Below are positions 5,216 to 5,445 of a stretch of DNA of 5,445 bases, piece after piece. The notes beneath the pieces were generated by a model that searched no databases, was not told where the DNA came from, and was given only the letters and a program-made list of their open reading frames with translations. Each line of letters begins with the position of its first letter. The stretch's first letter is position 1. Source of the DNA: Methylomonas sp. (lineage in GTDB: Bacteria > Pseudomonadota > Gammaproteobacteria > Methylococcales > Methylomonadaceae); assembly GCA_026988195.1 (NCBI GenBank), contig JALSLS010000497.1, positions 1-5,445 of the forward strand, read 5' to 3'. The position numbers and the translations under genes were made by a program.

Positions 5216-5445
5216 ATGCTAGATCAGTTTTCTGAAATTCTTTATTTTGCTAAAGGTATAGTTCGTCATAAATGGATTATTACTATTACAGCCTGTATTG
5301 TTTGTATTGGAGGTTGGACTTTCGTTTACAAAATGCCTGATATCTATAAATCTTCAGCCAAAGTACATGTAGACACTAGATCAATGCTTAGACCCTTACT
5401 AAGAGGTTTAGCAATACAATCTGATGTTAGAGGCTTAATTTCAAT
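5216..5445 (+). CDS. XrtA-associated polysaccharide chain-length determinant (Wzz/Wzc-like), N-terminal part
   Basis: The frame from ATG 5216 stays open to the window end, giving 76 codons; the 3' part is missing. The N-terminus is a short cytoplasmic segment ending in RHKW (17-20), a transmembrane helix at about 20-38, then YKMPDIYKSSAKVHVDTRSM (38-57) and LRPLLRGLAIQSDVRGLIS. MP.IY.SSA.V.VDT.S.L.PLLRGLA is the start of the Wzz domain in chain-length proteins of exosortase A EPS clusters. The product is an inner-membrane protein that controls polymer length and couples to the exporter. Only a weak purine-rich stretch precedes the start. Whether it is fused to a tyrosine kinase, as in Wzc, cannot be seen; in this family the kinase is usually a separate gene. 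Confidence 0.92.
   Translation, partial: MLDQFSEILYFAKGIVRHKWIITITACIVCIGGWTFVYKMPDIYKSSAKVHVDTRSMLRPLLRGLAIQSDVRGLIS

Overview
The window is a piece of a proteobacterial chromosome, most likely from an AT-rich gammaproteobacterium. The lineage is inferred from a PBP1B-type C-terminus, a REP-like GTAG-headed repeat and an XrtA/PEP-CTERM-type exopolysaccharide (EPS) locus. No genus can be named from the sequence alone.

Layout. The left edge (1-218) holds the last 71 codons of a gene resembling the bifunctional peptidoglycan synthase PBP1B (mrcB). Next comes a gene-poor stretch of about 500 bases (219-715). It contains a hairpin just after the mrcB stop, a nested inverted-repeat element of about 231 bp (260-490) that looks like a REP doublet, and a possible protein-coding remnant on the minus strand (531-635). 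A weak hairpin followed by T residues lies where a galE terminator would be expected. galE (UDP-glucose 4-epimerase, 716-1762) is on the minus strand, convergent with mrcB. A 277-bp intergenic region carries divergent promoter candidates: an extended -10 for galE and a sigma70-like site for the gene to the right.

From 2040 to the right edge all genes lie on the plus strand and form the start of an EPS operon. The order is a 796-aa TPR lipoprotein of the PrsT type, a 214-aa outer-membrane-type polysaccharide export lipoprotein, and the N-terminus of the chain-length determinant (Wzz/Wzc-like), cut by the window end. These three match the families that accompany exosortase A (XrtA/EpsH) and PEP-CTERM protein sorting. 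The exosortase and the glycosyltransferases would be expected to the right, outside the window.

How the genes may work together (inference): GalE supplies UDP-galactose, and perhaps UDP-GalNAc, as a precursor. The chain-length protein in the inner membrane and the export lipoprotein in the envelope control length and secretion of the polymer. PrsT is a periplasm-facing TPR scaffold tied to the EPS/PEP-CTERM system. The system is known in outline, though PrsT's exact function is not. Points worth a second look are the REP-like element, the GalE substrate-gate residue, a homopolymer palindrome inside prsT, a glycine-rich insertion in the exporter, and a short upstream ORF overlapping the prsT start.
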